This document shows positions 59,501 through 64,000 of a stretch of 64,000 bases of DNA, piece after piece; positions within the stretch are counted from its first letter, which is position 1; each line of letters starts with the position of its first letter. The DNA is taken from positions 11,165,619-11,229,618 of the forward strand of contig NC_088105.1 in NCBI RefSeq assembly GCF_036370855.1, given 5' to 3'. The notes beneath the pieces are model-generated. The model saw only the letters and a list, made by a program, of their open reading frames with translations. It ran no database searches and was not told where the DNA came from. A program made the translations under genes and the position numbers. Source of the stretch: Dromaius novaehollandiae (taxonomy: Eukaryota; Chordata; Aves; Casuariiformes; Dromaiidae).

Positions 59501-61589
59501 CGTGATCAATCCAGTTCTTGTCTGCTTTATGCCTGCAAGGGGAAAAAACATTTGCAGGCTTGTGTGCCTGGGGAAAGAGAGATGCTCCAAAGCTTTCGAG
59601 GTTTTTTGGCACAAATGCAGTGGTGCGGAGAAGTATCAATAACCAACGTGGAATGGGCAGGGAACAGTAGTGAATCACTCCTATATAACATGACACAAGG
59701 TCATTTCATACACCAGCTTTCGTGCAACTGCTTTCCCCGAAACCTATTCAAGCACAAATCCAGACTCCCCCCCCCACCCCCCCACACTGAGGGCTGCTGT
59801 ATGTGACCATTATCTGATTCATAAACACTAGATCAGGATATGGCTGAAGACAGAACTTTACTTTCAAAGGACATATAAGAACTTAAATACTGCAATAGGT
59901 CTTCTCTAAAATAAATGGGCTAGAAATTGCAGATTGTTTTTATACACTCAAACTAGAGTAATAGAATCATGCAAACAGCCTAATACCCAGTTCTGTGTCT
60001 TATTACAGCCTGGGAGAAGCTGATCCTCTCTGCACACAGCTTCCAGGGATGAACTGTATTTCACTGCTCTGTGCAGGGTTCAGATGCTACAGGGATGAAG
60101 AGAAAGCTTTTGAGCACAGCAAGTCTCAAGAAAACACAAAGGTAGCTTTGTCTGGAGTATATCAACCTTTTTTTTTTCTTAATTAGCAATTTTGACTCAA
60201 AGATAAATCTATAACATCTACAGAAATACATGCTCCTCTCTAGGAAAGAAACTGTAAAGGCACACTGCCATGTGTGAGCTAGAAAGAGCAGAGATGCAGC
60301 CTGCTTTGCTTTGAGAAACTCTTCCCACGGCAGGGTCAGTACCCACATATGGAGAGTTAGGTGGATTCAGCGAGTTGCTTAAGCATATACTTTGCTAAAC
60401 TTGTGGCTCCTCAAGGAACAGGGATCTAAGGAAGATACTACCTGTTGAACGAGATCACCTTAATGCAAGGACATAATGAAACTTAGTTGCTCTGCTGAAG
60501 CTTTGATTGAGACTAAAGATCTGGGGAAGAGAGGTTCACTGTATTTAGGTCAACTCAGTTGCTTCTAAAATGCCCATCTTTTCCCTAGAAAGTTAGGAAT
60601 TGTGTTCAGTTTACCACTTCTATTGTTTCCTTCCTGTGATGACTCCCTGCCATGACAGATTTGGTGATGTCAGAAATGCCCATCTCTTCAGATTAAAACA
60701 CAATTCTGCTTTGAAGAGTGGCTGTGAAAGTGTTGCAGGCAATTTGATCTCAATGACCTGCAGAAACTGAGCCCACAGATGTATCTGCTTTATAGTACTA
60801 ACAAGGAATAAAATGGGACGCGTGCTACCAAAGCGAGCAGTCCTGACTCAGAATACCCATGGGGAGCAGCTCCAAGTTCCATCTGGTGTCTTTTCCCCAT
60901 AGATGTTTCTCAAGTATGGGCTGTGCTTGGAAATGAACTTGATACTTGAATAACAAGAATAAATCTAAAAGGAGAATTGACAAGGCATAATTAGAACATT
61001 TTACAATCTCAGCCTTTAACGTCCAAGGCACATCTTTGCTTTTGGTTTGCAAGAGGCCCTGTTACTTCTGCAAAGGCTTGTTTGACCTCCACAGATGGGA
61101 ACTGTTCTTGGACTCTGCACCTTCGTTTTGAAGCTCCTTTAGGTCACACTCTACTCTTTAGCTGCAAAGAGCTACCCCCTGTCACTTCTACATGCTCTTC
61201 TAACTAGTGATGTAAGTATACATGATGGCTTTTTGAGTTTTTACCACCCTACCAATTTCTAATCAGATCTTTATATGAGCAGTCCTTCCTGGATGCTGTA
61301 TGATTTCACAAGCACCAGGAATTTTTGTAACAACTCATAGCAATCATGGATATGCATCTTGCATGAACACTTGAACTGAACAAAAAAAATGAGTCAGCTG
61401 AAAGACTTGGTTAGCAGAGATGATCTTTTGTGCTTTATGTGTTTTGGATGCTGAGAGAGGCAACCCTAATTCCCCTGCACACTTCGCTGCAGAAGTCACA
61501 GTTGCATGAGCACAGCAACACAGAAAAAAGCTCCCGAGCTACAGTGTTGGCAGCACACAGGTTTCCGAGCTGCAACCACCTGCCTCAAG

Positions 61590-61740
61590 CTCATCCCTGG
61601 GACGAGGGGAAGGGGAGGCAAAAAGGCAGAGCCAGCCTCAGTGCTGTCCGGCAGCGAGGATGCGAGCCCCGGCGCGCTGGCTGGCTGGCTGGGAGGACAG
61701 CCCGGCAAGGCGCACCGCCTCCAGTCATGACGCCGGCAGC
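61590..61740. promoter_or_regulatory. Weak CpG-rich cluster
   Basis: About 14 CpGs in 150 bases (ccggcgcgctgg, gcgcaccgcc, gacgccgg) inside AT-leaning DNA, next to a (GGCT)n run. Too short for an island. Confidence 0.3.
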
Positions 61741-64000
61741 TTGTTGCTAGGGCTGTCAGGTCTGAACCTTTGGAAATTAGGTAAAAGGTCTGAACATGAA
61801 GCTCCTTCCTCCCCCATGCAGTAGTGCCCCTTGCCTAGCACAATCCCTCTTCCTGCTGAGCACTGGGAGGAAAGCAGCCGGGATCAAGAATTAACTCTCG
61901 CAGTCCCAAGGGCTTTCCAAATCCAGCGTACAACATGGGGAAACAGCAGCCACAATGTGCAACGTGGAGAAAGCACCGCAAGGAATGGGGATGCGTACAT
62001 GCTGATGTCTGAGGAGCACAGAGGTGTGAATGCAAAGTCAGCCTCCAGGCAGCTTGCTTCCCATCTGTCCTGCTGCAATGAACTGGGGAAAAAAAGCATG
62101 CTCCCAAGGATCAGCGAAGCTTCCCCAACCCTCCCAAAAAGTGGTTGGATTTTAAATGGAGTTCATGCTGGTGACAGAAGCTGCTTGGAGATCGCAGGAG
62201 ATGGGATCATCCCATCGCCCAAATGGAATTTGGTGTTTCTATGTCAAGGAACATCCTAGACCTAGAAGGATTCATCACATCTTCTTCTAGAGCAAAAAGA
62301 TGCAGTCCTGACACCCGCTTGTGGTGCCTCTGAGCATGTGGGTCCCTGAGGTTTCTCTTCAGCTGAGCGAGGGGGTGGCTCCGTGCTGAGGGTGCTGGTC
62401 TGACACAGGCTGGACCAAGGGCAGACTCTGGCTGAGGTCAGCGTGCTGGTGATTAGAGCTAGCACTGAGCTGGGTAGCACGTCTGCGTGCTGCCGACCCA
62501 CACACTGACGCTCGTGCTGTTCCCGGAGACGGTGTGCCCGTGCCCACTCTCTCTGCACTGCATGGGCATGCCTACACCCCCTCTGCACTGCAGCCCACTC
62601 AGGCAGCCCCACGGGGCTCAGCCCAGACCTTTCTCGCAGCTCAGTGGCCAAAGCCATGCCTTTCCCCAGCAGAACCTCGGCCCTGTCGCGGGGTGACCCC
62701 ATCCGAGCACCTCTCCTCTGCTGCTGGGAAGAAGGCCGCGTCTCCAGGAGAAAGAGCAGCTACCACCAAATTCAGGTCTGGGAACCTCTCGGCTGTTTAG
62801 TCAACCACCCCCAAACATCTCGCCCAGATAGCAAGCCAGGCAGCTCGCTGGCTTGGCTTCAGGAAGCTCTGCAGAAAAGTGCAACAAAAGGATCTTTGTT
62901 GCTCCCGCCTGCTGCTGTTTTATCCCAGCCTGCTGCAACACCTACTAGGTGGAGTAACCTTTTCGCAGCAAGGCTCAAACAGTGTTTCCGGGATGCTCTG
63001 TCGCAGTGATGGGGCCGAGTTTACCCCAGAGGATGCAGAGTGCCAGGAAACGCCAGCCCTTCCCCAGGCACCACCCCAGGAGCGGAGCCGGGAGCAGCCA
63101 CAGAGCCGGGAGAGCTCCAGGCAGGATTTGGCATCTGTGTGCTCACCAGGGAGCCCAGCGCTATCGGCTCAGCCAGATGTTTTCATTACTCCTTCCTGGC
63201 ACAGACGTCTGCCCTCATCTCTGCCTGTCTCCCCAAGGGCCAGGTTTGCCTCCCACCTCACACACCCCTTTCCCAGCTCTGGAGAATTTAAAGCTGTGAA
63301 AGCTCCCTAGACACTTTTTCGTCTCTCCTTAAGCCTTGTTTACATGGGAAAGTTAAGATGAATAAACTAAAAGGGTCAAGTACTTAAAGTTTGTAGGGAA
63401 AGGACTTATCTCCTAGCAAGATAGCTAGTAAAAGTCTCAAAGAGCTTCTGACACAGATATTTCTTCAGGTCTGAAACAGAGCAGCAAATCTTCAAACTAA
63501 GCATGAATCAGGAACAGGAGTAAGTCCAGGTACCTAGTTTGAAGTTGGCCGTGTCTCTGCTTACACATTTCTTGTTCTCTTACAGCCCTGAAGGCCTTTG
63601 TGCCAGTGGATCGTCTGTTTTCCTTACAGCTAGCTGGTGTTTCTGAATCAAAGTATTACCTCTACTGACAATCTCCAACTTGCCCATAGCCTTAAACCAG
63701 CACAGAAGTCACAACAACGCTACTGCTGCTCCTAAAGCACAGTCAGTCTTCCTGTGGATGATCTCATTGAGAAATAAATCTTTGTTTGGTACAGTGGCTA
63801 GATTTAGCTGCATCAAAATAGGGCCACTTTTATATCATCATCACGCTCTTTGTCTGCTCTCTTAACTCCCTGCCTAGAAAAGCCCACTCAGGAATAAATG
63901 CCCCTGGTTATTATACATCTGCAACTCCTATAAGACATCAGCTGGGGGCATTAAAAAGGAAAGTAAATGCCCATCGGTGGAGGACTTTGCTGTTCTAGTC

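Larger units (their letters stand above)
56106..64000. other. Gene-free stretch to the window end
   Basis: No supported gene. Apart from the quadruplex motif at 56569-56587, a C-run region at 59767-59782 and the weak CpG cluster near 61.65 kb, this is AT-leaning ordinary sequence with short open frames only. A 96-codon frame at 57470-57760 starts in a fair ATG context but shows no domain. Confidence 0.5.

Noticed and set aside
63632-63650. 'agctggtgtttctgaatca' resembles miR-138
   Set aside because: miR-138 is essentially invariant in vertebrates. This copy has mismatches and no complementary arm.
1-64000. CRISPR arrays, bacterial operons, tRNA or rRNA genes, telomeric TTAGGG arrays
   Set aside because: No regularly spaced repeats, no A/B-box pair with a cloverleaf, no rRNA core motifs and only single TTAGGG hexamers were seen.

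Overview
This window looks like vertebrate, most likely avian, genomic DNA that is almost entirely non-coding. The basis is one decayed LINE with the CR1 reverse-transcriptase reading (FADD and 'KLGG' positions followed by the CR1 'AEKDLGVLVD'-type stretch), very few transposons for 64 kb, several long pure G/C homopolymers, faint MIR-like SINE remnants, and discrete CpG clusters in a CpG-poor background. CR1 also occurs in crocodilians and turtles, so 'bird' is an inference. There is no operon-like structure, no CRISPR array, no recognisable rRNA or tRNA gene, and no intact protein gene that I can name.

Layout. 1-160: two adjacent RNA-like stem-loops. 160-12,670: non-genic DNA with a small CpG cluster near 1.2 kb, an MIR-like SINE piece near 6.65 kb and an isolated exon-like segment near 11.05 kb. 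12.68-15.03 kb: two copies of an unidentified 154-bp repeat in opposite orientation, flanking about 2 kb that holds an exon-like segment on the minus strand. 18.1-20.74 kb: the most gene-like interval on the minus strand. It has a CpG island at 20.29-20.70 kb with a minus-strand TATA-like box beside it, a second CpG island at 18.9-19.3 kb, and a 46-codon terminal-exon candidate at 18.10-18.24 kb. 24.2-27.9 kb: exon-like segments, a perfect 18-bp palindrome, a long pyrimidine tract, the largest CpG island (25.8-26.45 kb) and a G-quadruplex motif at its edge. 28.1-28.9 kb: one minus-strand reading frame open for about 260 codons except for two TGA codons, read here as a decayed gene copy of unknown family.

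28.9-41 kb: gene-free apart from the CR1 fragment. 41-51 kb: mainly simple repeats, a 50-bp tandem duplication and a perfect 24-bp palindrome at 50.13 kb. 51.4-53.3 kb: two CpG-rich blocks, the first with a perfect CRE palindrome and the second with a NotI site and a good splice donor, together a candidate promoter region. 53.8-64 kb: pyrimidine and purine tracts, an MIR-like remnant, a short-loop G-quadruplex motif and a weak CpG cluster, otherwise unremarkable.

Most long open frames here lie in GC-rich or CpG-rich DNA, where stops are rare by composition, and I do not treat them as genes. The items most worth testing are the stem-loop pair at 60-157, the TGA-interrupted frame at 28.1-28.8 kb, the minus-strand unit at 18.1-20.7 kb, and the inverted 154-bp repeat.
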